From Verrucomicrobiota bacterium (GTDB lineage Bacteria; Verrucomicrobiota; Verrucomicrobiia; Verrucomicrobiales; Akkermansiaceae): DNA of 64,000 nt. Below the pieces are notes generated by a model. The model made no database searches, had not been told where the DNA came from, and was given only the letters and a program-made list of their open reading frames with translations. Below are positions 43,242-53,089 of this stretch, in pieces (positions within the stretch are counted from its first letter, which is position 1; each line of letters begins with the position of its first letter). A program made the translations under genes and the position numbers. The DNA lies in contig JAFLEH010000029.1 in assembly GCA_017301995.1 (NCBI GenBank), positions 37,101 through 101,100 on the forward strand. Direction: 5' to 3'.

Positions 43242-45800
43242 TTACGGCCTCCCAACCGAATTCCGTCCTTCCGGAGGAGTTCCGGGGATCAGTATGACGT
43301 GGTTCATGCGGATGGATCCGGCATGCTCGATGACATCCGCTTGGGTGAGGCCTTCAAAGCGGCAGTCTTCAAGCGAGATTCCTTCGACGACCGCTCGTTC
43401 GAATCCCCGAACCCACAACACCCGCGGACTGGCTTTGCTGGTGATGTTCCGCAAGACGACGTTGCGGATGGTTGGCGGAAAATCGCCGTTAGAGCCCTCT
43501 TCATAGAGCAGATCGATGGTCAGCACGGCCTCCGTGACCCGGCCGATGTTCACCCGGCGCATGAAGATGTTCTCAATCACTCCGCCGCGCATCGCGTTGG
43601 ATTTGAAACGAAGCGCGCGGTCGAGATTGGGGCTGTCCATTTCGCAGTCCTCGATGAACACGTTTCTCACGCCCCCGGAAACCTCGCTGCCCAGCACCAC
43701 TCCGCCGTGGCCGTCTTTCATCACGCAGCGGCGGACAATGATGTTTTCCGAGGGTGCGTTCACTCGCCGTCCATCGCGATTGCGGCCGGATTTGACCGCA
43801 ATGCAATCGTCGCCGGTGTCGAAAACACAATCCTCGATAAGCACATTCTGGCAGGACTCGGGATCACAGCCATCATTGTTGGGTCCGTGGCTGGTTATTC
43901 TCACCTTGCGAACGGTGATATTCCCGGAAAGCACCGGATGGAGGATCCACATCGGCGAGCGTTCGATGGCAACGCCTTCTATCAGAATGTTCCGGCATCG
44001 GACGAATTGGATGAAGTTCGGGCGCAGGAACGAGCCTTCACCAAAGACACGGCGCTCCACCGGCATGTCACTTTCGGCCATTTTGGCGAGGCGTTCGCGC
44101 GCCGCCACCTGCCGGGTCGGTTTGCCCTTGTTCTTGTCATTCCACGCCCACCAGGTATCCCAGGTGGCGCCGCCATCGAGCGTGCCCTCACCGGTGACGG
44201 CGATGTTCTCCTGATCGAGCGCATAGATGAGCGCGGAATGGTTCATGCATTCCATGCCTTCCCATCGGGTGAAAACGGGCGGATAGTCCTTGCTTGTCGT
44301 GGAGAATCGGACGATCGCGCCCTTATCGACCCTCAGATTGACTCCCGATTTGAGATGGATAGGGCCGGTTAGCCATTCGCCTGCGGGAATGACCACGCGG
44401 CCGCCGCCCGCCGCGTGACAGGCTTCAATCGCAGAGCGGATGGCATCCGCGGCATCCGCACCGGGCTTCGCGCCGTAAGCAGTGATCGGATACTCCTTGC
44501 CGGAAAACTCCGGCGCGCGGATGGCGGACAGGACACGCTCAAGATCATCCCATCCACGCACTGGCGCATCCGCCTGCTGCGCATCCGCCAGACGCGCCAT
44601 CTCGATTCCGGCCAGAATGAACGGCCCGACACCCTTCAGATCGTTCTCGATGATGGGTTCGCTGATATAGTATTCGAACGTCCCGTCGCGCGGACGGCCG
44701 GATGCGGATGTGAAACCGAGTCCCGCGACCTCGCAACACCGGGTGAGGTGGAGCGCGCCCGCATCGTCGGTCCGGGTGCAATCGCGCACAAGGGCCTCGT
44801 AAGCCTTCACGGTTGGCACGAGGAATGTGGCGCGGTCGAGATAACCGCGATTGATGCCCTTCGCAAATGCATATATGAACATCGCGGAGGCGGTCGTCTC
44901 CAGATAGTTCCCTTCTCGGCCGCCCTGATCCATCACCTGCCACCAGAGGCTGGACTTCGGGTCCTGATGGCGCAGCACTCCGGCGGCGAGCTTGCGCAGG
45001 ATCGCGCTCACTTGGTCAACACCCTCATGCGTCGGCGGGAGGTGGTCGAGGCAATCCACCAGCGCCATCGCATACCAACCGACCGCCCGGCCCCAGAAAC
45101 ATGGGGAATGGCCCGTTTGTTTGTCGGCCCAGGGTTGTACGCGCTTCTCATCCCAAGCGTGATGGAAGAGCCCGGATTTCGGATCGTAGGCGTGCCTGTC
45201 CATCAGCGTGATCTGGCGAACCACTTCGTCGAACGCGGCAGGGTCTTGGAAGGTTTTGCCGTATTGTGCCAGGAACGGGGAACCCATATAGAGTCCGTCG
45301 AGCCACATCTGCCACGGATAGCGCTGCTTGTGCCAGAATCCGCCGTCGCTGGTGCGCGGGTGGGTTTCCAGTTGCTTGCGGAGCGTCGCGGCCGCGGTCT
45401 TGTAGCGCGGATCGCGGGTGGTTTCCCAGGCATCGAGCGCCACACGGCCGGGAGGCAGCAAGTCGATGTTGTAATCCTCCATCCTGTAGGTGGCGATGGT
45501 GCCGTCCTCCGCGATGAACGAAGAAACCAATGCGACCGCATGGCGCGAGTAGGTTTCATCGCCGGTCGCTTTGCCGAGTTCCAACAGCGAGTGGGCGAAG
45601 AGTCCGCTGGTGTATTCCCAGCGCGCCTTTGGGCCACCGCCTTTGAATAAAGTCTTCCCGCGCCGCGCGATTTCGGACTTGGCGAGACGGCCGGACCACT
45701 CGAGCGGCGCGCTGTTTTGATAGGTGGCGGGCACGGCATCGCCGGCCGGCGCATGGGCGGCAAGCAGAACCGCGGCGAGGAGTTGGGTTTTGAATCGCAT
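43242..45800 (-). CDS. Bifunctional GH105 unsaturated rhamnogalacturonyl hydrolase - GH28 polygalacturonase fusion
   Basis: The start at 45800 gives 852 residues with a signal peptide (MRFKTQLLAAVLLAAHAPAG). Residues of about 25-375 form the GH105 (alpha/alpha)6 barrel: WQMWLDGLYMGSPFLAQY near 170 (catalytic Asp), CFWGRAVGWYAMAL near 237 and CEVAGLGF. GH105 removes unsaturated uronic acid left by pectin lyases. Residues of about 420-830 are a GH28 beta-helix with NNDGCDPESC near 643, DDCIAVKSGRN near 664, GHGGVVLGSEVSGG near 696 and RFKSN. It is the last gene of the GH51 - GH43 - GH105/GH28 operon (40-base gap) and complements the PL11 lyase of the first block. Confidence 0.93.
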   Translation of the reverse strand: MRFKTQLLAAVLLAAHAPAGDAVPATYQNSAPLEWSGRLAKSEIARRGKTLFKGGGPKARWEYTSGLFAHSLLELGKATGDETYSRHAVALVSSFIAEDGTIATYRMEDYNIDLLPPGRVALDAWETTRDPRYKTAAATLRKQLETHPRTSDGGFWHKQRYPWQMWLDGLYMGSPFLAQYGKTFQDPAAFDEVVRQITLMDRHAYDPKSGLFHHAWDEKRVQPWADKQTGHSPCFWGRAVGWYAMALVDCLDHLPPTHEGVDQVSAILRKLAAGVLRHQDPKSSLWWQVMDQGGREGNYLETTASAMFIYAFAKGINRGYLDRATFLVPTVKAYEALVRDCTRTDDAGALHLTRCCEVAGLGFTSASGRPRDGTFEYYISEPIIENDLKGVGPFILAGIEMARLADAQQADAPVRGWDDLERVLSAIRAPEFSGKEYPITAYGAKPGADAADAIRSAIEACHAAGGGRVVIPAGEWLTGPIHLKSGVNLRVDKGAIVRFSTTSKDYPPVFTRWEGMECMNHSALIYALDQENIAVTGEGTLDGGATWDTWWAWNDKNKGKPTRQVAARERLAKMAESDMPVERRVFGEGSFLRPNFIQFVRCRNILIEGVAIERSPMWILHPVLSGNITVRKVRITSHGPNNDGCDPESCQNVLIEDCVFDTGDDCIAVKSGRNRDGRRVNAPSENIIVRRCVMKDGHGGVVLGSEVSGGVRNVFIEDCEMDSPNLDRALRFKSNAMRGGVIENIFMRRVNIGRVTEAVLTIDLLYEEGSNGDFPPTIRNVVLRNITSKASPRVLWVRGFERAVVEGISLEDCRFEGLTQADVIEHAGSIRMNHVILIPGTPPEGRNSVGRP

Positions 45801-45840
45801 GGGGATGGCTAGGTGATCGATGATACCTGCTGCGGCCCCA

Positions 45841-46977
45841 TTAATACCTGCATTTCCAGCGGGCGGCAAGAGCTTCGGCCTCCTTCGCGGTGATCGGAAT
45901 GATTGCGCCGTGCTTCGGTGAGGTGAAATTGGTGGTCTTCATCACTCCCTCGTTGAACCGGCCGATCGATTTGAAGGTCTTGAAATCGGTGGTTTCGGAA
46001 AACCCGAAGTTGTGCGGATTGACACCGAAGACATCGTACATCAGCACATAGGTGTTGGTTCCGGTGCGTTTCCACACGCTGGGCGCCTCGCAGGCGACTT
46101 TCTCCGGATCGATCTTTGTCCCGTCGAACACATAGCCGCCGTTGGGACGGTTTGAAACCGCGTGGCGGATGCCGCCGGGTTGATCGTGGGCGACGTAAAA
46201 CAGATGGTATTTATCACCGACTTTGGTGATGTCGCTGTCGATGATGTTGCGGTCGCGGGGGTATTGGAAAAGCTCCTCCGGTTCGGCTTCGAACTTGGTG
46301 AACGCGGGGTCCGCGTAGGCGTAATAGAGTTTGTTACGGCCCTTGCCGAAGCGGGTGGTGAAGGACACCATCATCCGCCGCTTCGCCGGATCGAAAATCA
46401 TCTGCGGCGCCCACAGGCATCCGACATCGCCGAACTTGGGAAACTTCTCGCCCACATGATAGATCGTGTGCGTCCAGTTGATCAGGTCGAACGATTTCAT
46501 CAGTACCAGCGCGCGGTTGTTGCCCCAGTCGTATTGCTCGCCGGGCCGCTCCCACTCGGTGTCCCTCAAGCCCTCGCGCTTGGCGTAGATATGCAGGTCC
46601 GTTAGACCGAGATAGAAACCGCCGTCCGGTCCGCGGGCGATGTACGGGTCGCGGATGCCTTTCTGATCCGCGAGATCCCGGCCGCTCATCACCGCCTTGC
46701 CGCGGTTGATGTCGGTGAAGGTGTAACCGTCCCGGCTCAGCGCGAAATGGAGGCTGTGATCGTCGTCCTTGTGGAAAACAAACAGATAGGCCGAAAAGTC
46801 TCTCTCGGTGGGAACACCCGACGGTTTCGCGCCGGTTTCACCCGAGGGCTTGGCGGGAGGCAATGGCGGAGTTTCCTCCGATTGGGCGAGCGCGCCAACG
46901 GATGTCACGATGAGCGCGGCAAGGCCGCAGAGGATGCCAAATGTCCAAATATGTGCCAATCGGGGTGGATGTTTCAT
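45841..46977 (-). CDS. Secreted GH43-like five-bladed propeller glycosidase
   Basis: The start at 46977 gives 378 residues with a membrane or signal segment (IWTFGILCGLAALIVTSVGA) and a Pro/Ser-rich linker. The propeller repeats include AYLFVFHKDDDHSLHFALS, KGIRDPYIARGPDG (Asp), GCLWAPQMIFDP and RNIIDSDITKVGDKYHLFYV (second Asp), with KVACEAPSVWK supplying a Glu, the usual GH43/GH117-type trio. Family members act on arabinan, xylan or galactan. It sits between GH51 and GH105-GH28 (28- and 40-base gaps) and most likely trims arabinose side chains. Confidence 0.82.
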   Translation of the reverse strand: MKHPPRLAHIWTFGILCGLAALIVTSVGALAQSEETPPLPPAKPSGETGAKPSGVPTERDFSAYLFVFHKDDDHSLHFALSRDGYTFTDINRGKAVMSGRDLADQKGIRDPYIARGPDGGFYLGLTDLHIYAKREGLRDTEWERPGEQYDWGNNRALVLMKSFDLINWTHTIYHVGEKFPKFGDVGCLWAPQMIFDPAKRRMMVSFTTRFGKGRNKLYYAYADPAFTKFEAEPEELFQYPRDRNIIDSDITKVGDKYHLFYVAHDQPGGIRHAVSNRPNGGYVFDGTKIDPEKVACEAPSVWKRTGTNTYVLMYDVFGVNPHNFGFSETTDFKTFKSIGRFNEGVMKTTNFTSPKHGAIIPITAKEAEALAARWKCRY

Positions 46978-47005
46978 GGATTCTGCGGGTTGTTGGGATT
47001 TGCGT

Positions 47006-49555
47006 CTATCTGCGCGGTTTAAGCCGCATGACACTCAGCGAATTGGGTGGGGCCGGATAGATAAACGATGAACCAACGGTGAGATCGGTTGTCTTCGGAC
47101 TCACGCGATACGGGTCGGCGAAACTGTTGGTTGCCGCGGGATCGCCTCCAACCACGGTGCAGGATGCCGATGGTTGAACCGTGGAACGCGGACCTTTCAG
47201 CTCAATCCGTGTGGTCACCTCCGACGGATACGCGTTCACCACTTTCAAAATGATATCTCCGGATGGGGTATCGAAGACCGAGGACACCGCAAGGCGTTCC
47301 GCTGAGGCCGGGTCATCGGTCACGTCATGGATCAGCTTGCCATCCAGATAGCAACGGATCCTCGGTCCCTCGACGGCGATTCTGATGTCATACCAGCGTC
47401 CGCTCTCGATCCGGCCGGGAACCTGGCCGCCAACCGGTGCCATGGACCGATTGCGGCGTTTTTCGACGCCGTGCGAACGGTTTCCCCAGCCGCCGAGATT
47501 CCACCAGTAATAGTTGTCCGCGTAGGTGGATCCGAAGCCGATCAGGAATCCTTCCGCGCCGCCGGTTTTCTTCGCGCGGAGCGATAGCGTGTATCGCGCG
47601 TTGCCGGCCTTGATTGGTATCTTCGCAGCGGCTTTCGCCAACGCCGGACTCAGGTTGGCGGATTGCTTGTACACTCCGTTTGCAACCTTCCAGTCGCCCG
47701 ATTCTCCACGCCAGTTGCCGGAATCGCGTGTGAAGGTTTCATCCAACAGCCTCGCGGTGCCGGATTCGAGCCGCACGTTGTCGAACTCCGCCTGGCTTTC
47801 CCAAGTTCCGAGAAAAACTCCGGCTGTTCTATCCGGCTCCACGGGCCGTTGCATTTCGATCGAATTCGGCAGCCACACATCGCCCGGATTCTCGCCGAAC
47901 AGCCGCTGCACGTGATAGTTTGCGGTAAGCATGACTGTGGTGTTGTCGAAGTAGATGAGATCCGGGTTCCACTGGGTGTGGCTGGTTTTGGCAAGCAGCG
48001 GAGCATAGGAGGCGAGATGGACCACATCGCCGTTGCGTTCCAGCGAAGTCATGTAGGCCGCCTCGGCCAGCGCGTTGAACAGCGTGTTGCCCTTCGACGC
48101 GTATTCTCCCAGATAGACCTTCGGGCCCATTCTATCATAGGTGTCGTAGCGGTGTTGGTTGGCCAGAAACCAATCCGGCGGCATGTAGTAGTGTTCATCC
48201 ACCATCGCCACACGCAGTTGGCGGGCGAGCTTCCATCCTCTCTCGAAATCCTCGCCTGATGCGAATGGTCCCACCGTGCCGATGACGGTGATCTCCGGAT
48301 GCTTGGCCTTGATCGCCTTGTGGATCATGGCGAAGCGCTCCTCGAATCCGGCGGTGATTTGGTCCTCATTGCCCACGCCGAGATATTCCAAATGAAACGG
48401 CTGGGGATGCCCGGCTGCGGCGCGGACCGCGCCCCATTTGGAGGTAGCCGGGCCATTCGCCCATTCGATCAGATCCAACACTTCCTGGATATAGGCCGCC
48501 ATTTCGGCCATCGGGATGTGCTGCTGGCCTTTCGGTGCGCCGGGAATGTAGTTCCCCGCGTTCTGGCAACACACGCCGGCCGGCACAACCGGAAGCGGCT
48601 TGGCCCCGATGTCTTCGCAAAATTGGAAGTATTCATAATACCCGAGGCCGGTCGTCTGGTGGTAGCGCCAGATGTTCCGCTGCGCCTTGCGCGTTTCGAC
48701 CGGACCCACCGTGTCCTTCCATCGGTACATGTTATCCAGCCCGTCCCCATGCGCCAGACAGCCTCCGGGAAACCGCACGAACTTCGGTTTGAGATCCGCG
48801 ATCACCTGGGCGAGATCCCGCCGCAGTCCGTTCGGACGATTCTTATAAGTATTTTTCGGAAACAGGGAAACCATATCAAGGCCGAGCTTTCCGGCACCCA
48901 TTGTTGTTAGGACGAGGCGCGCTTTACTGGCATCCCCGGCGGCCTTGAGTGTTACGGCGAACTTTGCCCATGCGGACCCCGGTTTTGGGAGAGTCGCTTC
49001 CGCGAGAATGCCGGCTTGGGGGTCTTCCAAACGGACCTCAAGCGGGCCGCCAACACCCTCGATCTGGCGCGCGAAAACGGAGAAGTCATAGGAATCGCCC
49101 GCTTTGAGAACGATGCCGTCGAATCCCGGGTTGGCGAGCCCGACTCTCCCAATTGGCTCTGTGGCATGGACCAGTGCGTAATGAGGGTTGTTATCATGCA
49201 AGGGCTTGGCGGTCTCCACGGATAGGGTTGCCTTTCCTCCTTCTCGCTCGACCAACTCCCATGAAGTCAGGTTGTTCCATTCCTTGCGGTCGCCGGGAGT
49301 GTATTCGAAGGATCGGTTCTGGACCAACTCCGCATAGAGGCCGCCGTCGGCCGCGTAGTTGATGTCCTCGAAAAAGATCCCGAAAAGGTCCGGACTGATC
49401 TTCTTGGCGGAGCCGTCGGTGGTGACCGTGACCCGCGCCTCGGTCGGAGGCGCGGCATTGGCGGATAGAGCAGAAGCCGAAAATAGGGCAATGGCCAACG
49501 CGGCGCATTTGCGGGCACTGGCGAAACCATTTGTTGAGGCGGGCAATTGTTTCAT
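47006..49555 (-). CDS. Secreted GH51 alpha-L-arabinofuranosidase
   Basis: The start at 49555 gives 849 residues with a signal peptide (ending SASALSANAAP). The N-terminal part has ISPDLFGIFFEDINYAADGG; a carbohydrate-binding-like insert follows; the TIM barrel holds VRFPGGCLAHG, LEYLGVGNED with the acid/base Glu near 395, and VYLGEYASKGN with the nucleophile Glu near 482. An extra laminin-G/DUF1080-like domain (about 600-760, NYYWWNLGGWGNRSHGVEK) is inserted before the end. GH51 releases alpha-L-arabinofuranose from arabinan and RG-I side chains. It is the first gene of a three-gene operon. Confidence 0.94.
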   Translation of the reverse strand: MKQLPASTNGFASARKCAALAIALFSASALSANAAPPTEARVTVTTDGSAKKISPDLFGIFFEDINYAADGGLYAELVQNRSFEYTPGDRKEWNNLTSWELVEREGGKATLSVETAKPLHDNNPHYALVHATEPIGRVGLANPGFDGIVLKAGDSYDFSVFARQIEGVGGPLEVRLEDPQAGILAEATLPKPGSAWAKFAVTLKAAGDASKARLVLTTMGAGKLGLDMVSLFPKNTYKNRPNGLRRDLAQVIADLKPKFVRFPGGCLAHGDGLDNMYRWKDTVGPVETRKAQRNIWRYHQTTGLGYYEYFQFCEDIGAKPLPVVPAGVCCQNAGNYIPGAPKGQQHIPMAEMAAYIQEVLDLIEWANGPATSKWGAVRAAAGHPQPFHLEYLGVGNEDQITAGFEERFAMIHKAIKAKHPEITVIGTVGPFASGEDFERGWKLARQLRVAMVDEHYYMPPDWFLANQHRYDTYDRMGPKVYLGEYASKGNTLFNALAEAAYMTSLERNGDVVHLASYAPLLAKTSHTQWNPDLIYFDNTTVMLTANYHVQRLFGENPGDVWLPNSIEMQRPVEPDRTAGVFLGTWESQAEFDNVRLESGTARLLDETFTRDSGNWRGESGDWKVANGVYKQSANLSPALAKAAAKIPIKAGNARYTLSLRAKKTGGAEGFLIGFGSTYADNYYWWNLGGWGNRSHGVEKRRNRSMAPVGGQVPGRIESGRWYDIRIAVEGPRIRCYLDGKLIHDVTDDPASAERLAVSSVFDTPSGDIILKVVNAYPSEVTTRIELKGPRSTVQPSASCTVVGGDPAATNSFADPYRVSPKTTDLTVGSSFIYPAPPNSLSVMRLKPRR

Positions 49556-49721
49556 TTTGGGATGGTTACCGGTGGCTTTGGTCTTGCCTCGGGTGAGCGG
49601 GACCAATCATTCGCCCTGCGGGAGCCATTTCTCAAGGGCGAACGCCCGACAGTTTGCAGGACAGTCATATCGCTCTGTTTACCGCGGAAAGAAGCGGCCA
49701 TCTTGGACGGTAGGATCAGGC

Positions 49722-50099
49722 ATGTCGTCCATGGTAATCATCGTCTTGTTTTTCGGGGTCCTCGCCGGGTTGCTCGCTTGTGCGGTTGGATGCGAATCGA
49801 AAGGTGTGAGGCTGGGCTTCGGCATCGGCGCGTTCGCGTGGGCTTGCCTGATATTCGTGGTCGCGGGCATTGCCGAATCGTTCGAACAAAACCTGTGGTA
49901 CGGCGTGTCGGCGAAGGGCCTGCTGGATGAAAGCGTCAAGGCGCTTGAATCCGGCAAACGGGCGGAGGTGCGCGCGGCGTGGAAACGGATGAGCGCGGAT
50001 CTCGAGGTGACCTACGAGCACCGGAGCAATTTCCGTGAAGTCGCGGACCGGGCCGTGAAGGAAATGAGGAAGGTCGGCGATAGCGGGCGCGCGGACTAG
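49722..50099 (+). CDS. Small two-helix membrane protein of unknown function
   Basis: ATG 49722 gives 125 residues; ATG 49731 is an alternative. Two membrane helices (about 4-22 VIIVLFFGVLAGLLACAVG and 32-50 FGIGAFAWACLIFVVAGI) are followed by a charged helical tail (KALESGKRAEVRAAWKRM). The family is not recognised. It is 47 bases upstream of the hydrolase gene on the same strand. Confidence 0.6.
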   Translation: MSSMVIIVLFFGVLAGLLACAVGCESKGVRLGFGIGAFAWACLIFVVAGIAESFEQNLWYGVSAKGLLDESVKALESGKRAEVRAAWKRMSADLEVTYEHRSNFREVADRAVKEMRKVGDSGRAD

Positions 50100-50146
50100 C
50101 CGAATTTTTCCCAAAACAAACCGGGCGATGGAGGGTTTCATCGGTC

Positions 50147-51136
50147 ATGAGTTTCAGAAGCGTGATGATGACTTGTTGTTTCCTCGCCGGTGGCGCGGGG
50201 GTGTTGGCGGCCGCGGACTACAATCCGTTGGCGGTTCCGTCCGGATTCAAGGCGAAGCAGGTTGATCTAACGGTGAAAGACGCTGCGAGGAAGCGGGACA
50301 TTCCACTGCTGGTCTATCTGCCGGAGAAATCCACGCCCGCGCCGGTGGTTTTGTTCAGCCACGGGCTGGGGGGCACGCGGAACATGGGCGGATACCTCGG
50401 TAACCACTGGGCGGCACGGGGCTATGTCGCGGTGTTTGTGCAACATCCGGGCAGCGACGATTCGGTATGGAAAGACAAGCCGCTCGGCACCCGGATGAAC
50501 GAAATGCGGGAAGCCGCGTCGCTGGAGAACCTCCAGCTCCGGATCAAGGACATTCCGGTCACGCTCGATCAGTTGGCCGCTTGGAACTCCGACGCCAAGA
50601 ATGCCCTGTCGGGCCGACTCGACATGAAGAAAACCGGCATGTCCGGGCACTCGTTCGGCGCGGTCACCACCCAGGCGGTCAGCGGTCAGTGGATGCCATT
50701 GGTCGGACAGAAATGGACCGACCCGAGGATCCGCGCGGCGATCGCCTTCAGCCCGAGTTCCCCGCGTGCGGGGAGCGTGGATAGGGCCTTCGGCTCGGTG
50801 AAAGTCCCATGGATGCTGATGACCGGCACCAACGACACCTCGCCTATCGGAAACTCGGATGTGGCATCGCGGCTCGCGGTCTATCCGGCGTTGAAAGGCG
50901 CGCCGAAATACGAACTGGTGTTGGATGGGGCCGAGCACTCCGCGTTTACCGATCGCGCTCTGCCGGGCGACAAGAACGGGCGGAACCCCAATCACCACCG
51001 CGTGATCCTTGCCCTATCGACGGCTTTTTGGGACGCCTATCTGAACGGCGACGCCGCGGCGCTGGCGTGGTTGCAAGGCAAAGGCCCGCGCGCGGTGATG
51101 GAAACCGCCGACCGCTGGCGCTTCGAGGCGAAGTGA
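50147..51136 (+). CDS. Secreted alpha/beta-hydrolase (dienelactone hydrolase/PAF-acetylhydrolase-like)
   Basis: A 329-residue protein with a signal peptide (VMMTCCFLAGGAGVLAA). The core shows VVLFSHGLGGTRNMGGYL (oxyanion loop), the nucleophile elbow GMSGHSFGAVTT, LMTGTNDTSPIG (acid) and LVLDGAEHSAF (His). Similar proteins are esterases or lipases exported by environmental bacteria. It ends 11 bases from a convergent MFS gene. The substrate is unknown; an acetyl-ester role in pectin would be speculation. Confidence 0.87.
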   Translation: MSFRSVMMTCCFLAGGAGVLAAADYNPLAVPSGFKAKQVDLTVKDAARKRDIPLLVYLPEKSTPAPVVLFSHGLGGTRNMGGYLGNHWAARGYVAVFVQHPGSDDSVWKDKPLGTRMNEMREAASLENLQLRIKDIPVTLDQLAAWNSDAKNALSGRLDMKKTGMSGHSFGAVTTQAVSGQWMPLVGQKWTDPRIRAAIAFSPSSPRAGSVDRAFGSVKVPWMLMTGTNDTSPIGNSDVASRLAVYPALKGAPKYELVLDGAEHSAFTDRALPGDKNGRNPNHHRVILALSTAFWDAYLNGDAAALAWLQGKGPRAVMETADRWRFEAK

Positions 51137-51147
51137 TGACAAGCCTG

Positions 51148-52539
51148 TTATCTTCCGGCATCCGGTTCGCCCGTTGCTTCCGGTTTGCCCACCAATGCCT
51201 GCGGCAGGAACCAGACGATCACCAGGCCGGCGAGGGTGCCGATGGCGTTGATCCAGATGAGTTGGTTGATTTCCTGGTGGCGGATCGCGTATTGGACGGC
51301 GGAGTCGGCGGTGTTGCCCACGGCGGCCAGCGCGCGCTCCACACCGTGCTGATAGAGCCAGGGGCCGGATTTTCCACCGATCATCAGGCCGATGTTCCAC
51401 ACGCTGATGAGCACCGAGTACCCGAGCGCCTCGCTGCCTTTCGGAGTGGCTCTCACCGCCAGATCAAACAACGGCACGTAGGCCAGGCACATCAGGAAGG
51501 TGGCCACGCCTTCGATCCCCAGTAGCAGAGCCAGGTATTTGCCGTCCGCCCAATACGGATAGATCAGATAGGGCAGTGCCGAGAGCGAGGTCAGGATGAT
51601 CGCGGCGTAAAGCGAAACACGCAGCGGCAGCTTGCGGCACACCCACGCGTAAACGACCGAGCTGAACAGCGCGGCACCATATCCGGCTAGACTCAGCATG
51701 CCGAGGGTGACGTCCGAATATCCGAGCGTTTTCGTCTGATATTCGTAAAACGAGGTGCTGCGGAACGTCGGCACCGCCTGGATGAAAAGCAGCAGTAGGG
51801 CCGGCCCTAGCATTTTCGGGGTTACCACGTTGCTAATTTGCGTGCCGATCGAGGTGATGATCTTCCAACCTCGCGCCATAAACGGATCACCCGTACTGCC
51901 GGACGCAACCACCGGAGTTTCGTCCTTCAGGAGCAGCCAGGTTGTCAGAAACATGCACGCCAGAGGCAGCACGGCCGCGGCGCTGGTCCATCCGAACGCG
52001 TGTCCCGCCAGGAAGCCGCCGACCGGAACACCGAGAGCCGCGCCGAGATTCTGCGCGAAGGCTCGCAGCGAGCTGAGCTTGCCGCTCGCGTTGAACCGCT
52101 GGCCGCCCTCGACGAGCAAGCCGCCCGCCGTGGTGCTGCCGAAGACCAGCGCGGTGTTCATGCCGATGGCGCAGAGGAACAGCAGATTGTAGTTCGTTGA
52201 CACCAGAGCCATGAGTCCCCACATGACCGCCGCCATCACCGCGCTGAGCAACAGATAGGAGCGTCGCCGGGAACCAAACAGCGGAACGCCGTCCACCAGC
52301 AATCCGGCCACCGCCTTAAACGTCCACGGTAGCGTGCTGAACGCCACAAACGTGCCGGCTTGGTTGCTGTCCAGTTGCATCTGCTTCATCAGCAGTGAAT
52401 TGATAGGGAGCGAACCCAGCCCCTGGAGTTGCACGAAGGTGGTGGCGAAAATGCCGGTGGCCATCACCGCGGCGATGGGACGCAGCCCGTCGCTGTTAGG
52501 TGATGAGCCGCCCTGGGCGGGTTGTGTGGAATCGGTCAT
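51148..52539 (-). CDS. MFS transporter, folate-biopterin transporter (FBT/BT1)-like
   Basis: The start at 52539 gives 463 residues with about twelve membrane helices. The loop motif FSTLPWTFKAVAGLLVDGVP followed by GSRRRSYLLL matches the FBT-family signature between helices 2 and 3. Other helices include GPALLLLFIQAVPTFRST and LLLGIEGVATFLMCLAYVP. FBT members carry folates or biopterin in protists; bacterial relatives are uncharacterised, so uptake of sugars or other organic solutes is possible. It is not in an operon. Confidence 0.82.
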   Translation of the reverse strand: MTDSTQPAQGGSSPNSDGLRPIAAVMATGIFATTFVQLQGLGSLPINSLLMKQMQLDSNQAGTFVAFSTLPWTFKAVAGLLVDGVPLFGSRRRSYLLLSAVMAAVMWGLMALVSTNYNLLFLCAIGMNTALVFGSTTAGGLLVEGGQRFNASGKLSSLRAFAQNLGAALGVPVGGFLAGHAFGWTSAAAVLPLACMFLTTWLLLKDETPVVASGSTGDPFMARGWKIITSIGTQISNVVTPKMLGPALLLLFIQAVPTFRSTSFYEYQTKTLGYSDVTLGMLSLAGYGAALFSSVVYAWVCRKLPLRVSLYAAIILTSLSALPYLIYPYWADGKYLALLLGIEGVATFLMCLAYVPLFDLAVRATPKGSEALGYSVLISVWNIGLMIGGKSGPWLYQHGVERALAAVGNTADSAVQYAIRHQEINQLIWINAIGTLAGLVIVWFLPQALVGKPEATGEPDAGR

Positions 52540-53020
52540 GGCAGGCGCATGGATAACCCGTCCGTGGCAGAACACGCAATTTTCAATTTCATGGGGATGC
52601 CCGCGGGGTGCGACGGAGGACCGCCGCGAGGGTCCCCGGTAACCCGTTCACTTTGGAGTCCGAAATCCGAAATCCGAAGTTCAAGGTGGATAGGGAAGGC
52701 GGCTTATCAATGAAGGCACTGCTTGAGACTGAAATCACTGATGATAGGGAAAGTGGGTGTGGGTCGTCCAAACCAAACCCTAATCTCACCTTCATGTGCT
52801 CGTCGTTTGAACAAACAAGAATAATGCGTTCTGACGGCTGGGCCGTTCACCTGATGGGTTGACCCGTCCGATCTCGCCAACCCATTGGAAACTCGCGTCA
52901 ATTGGCGCCCATTTGACCGCATCAGTTGGACATGGAGGCGGTCTATCTTCGCTCCGGTTGCGGTTCCATCTTCCTTTCTGATCCGCCCCGGCGATGGTCC
53001 GACTGCGATCCAAACAATGC
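52540..53020. repeat. Non-coding region with decayed dispersed repeat
   Basis: No convincing gene is seen; short open frames in both directions lack coding character. At about 52655-52745 the minus strand carries ATCAGTGATTTCAGTC and CCTTGAACTTCGGATTTCGG, the same family as the copies at 25467 and 29145, here with an ATCCGAA-type tandem duplication. Confidence 0.5.
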
Positions 53021-53050
53021 GGCCCGTCCGGTGGGGATTCCGGACGGGCC
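53021..53050 (-). terminator. Hairpin after the LysM gene
   Basis: A perfect 11-bp stem GGCCCGTCCGG / CCGGACGGGCC with an 8-base loop lies 39 bases past the LysM stop. No strong T-run follows on the minus strand, so termination may be only partly intrinsic. Confidence 0.6.
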
Positions 53051-53089
53051 TGTGCGCGCTTGGGCTGCGGGTTCTGGGGTTGGTTTCGC

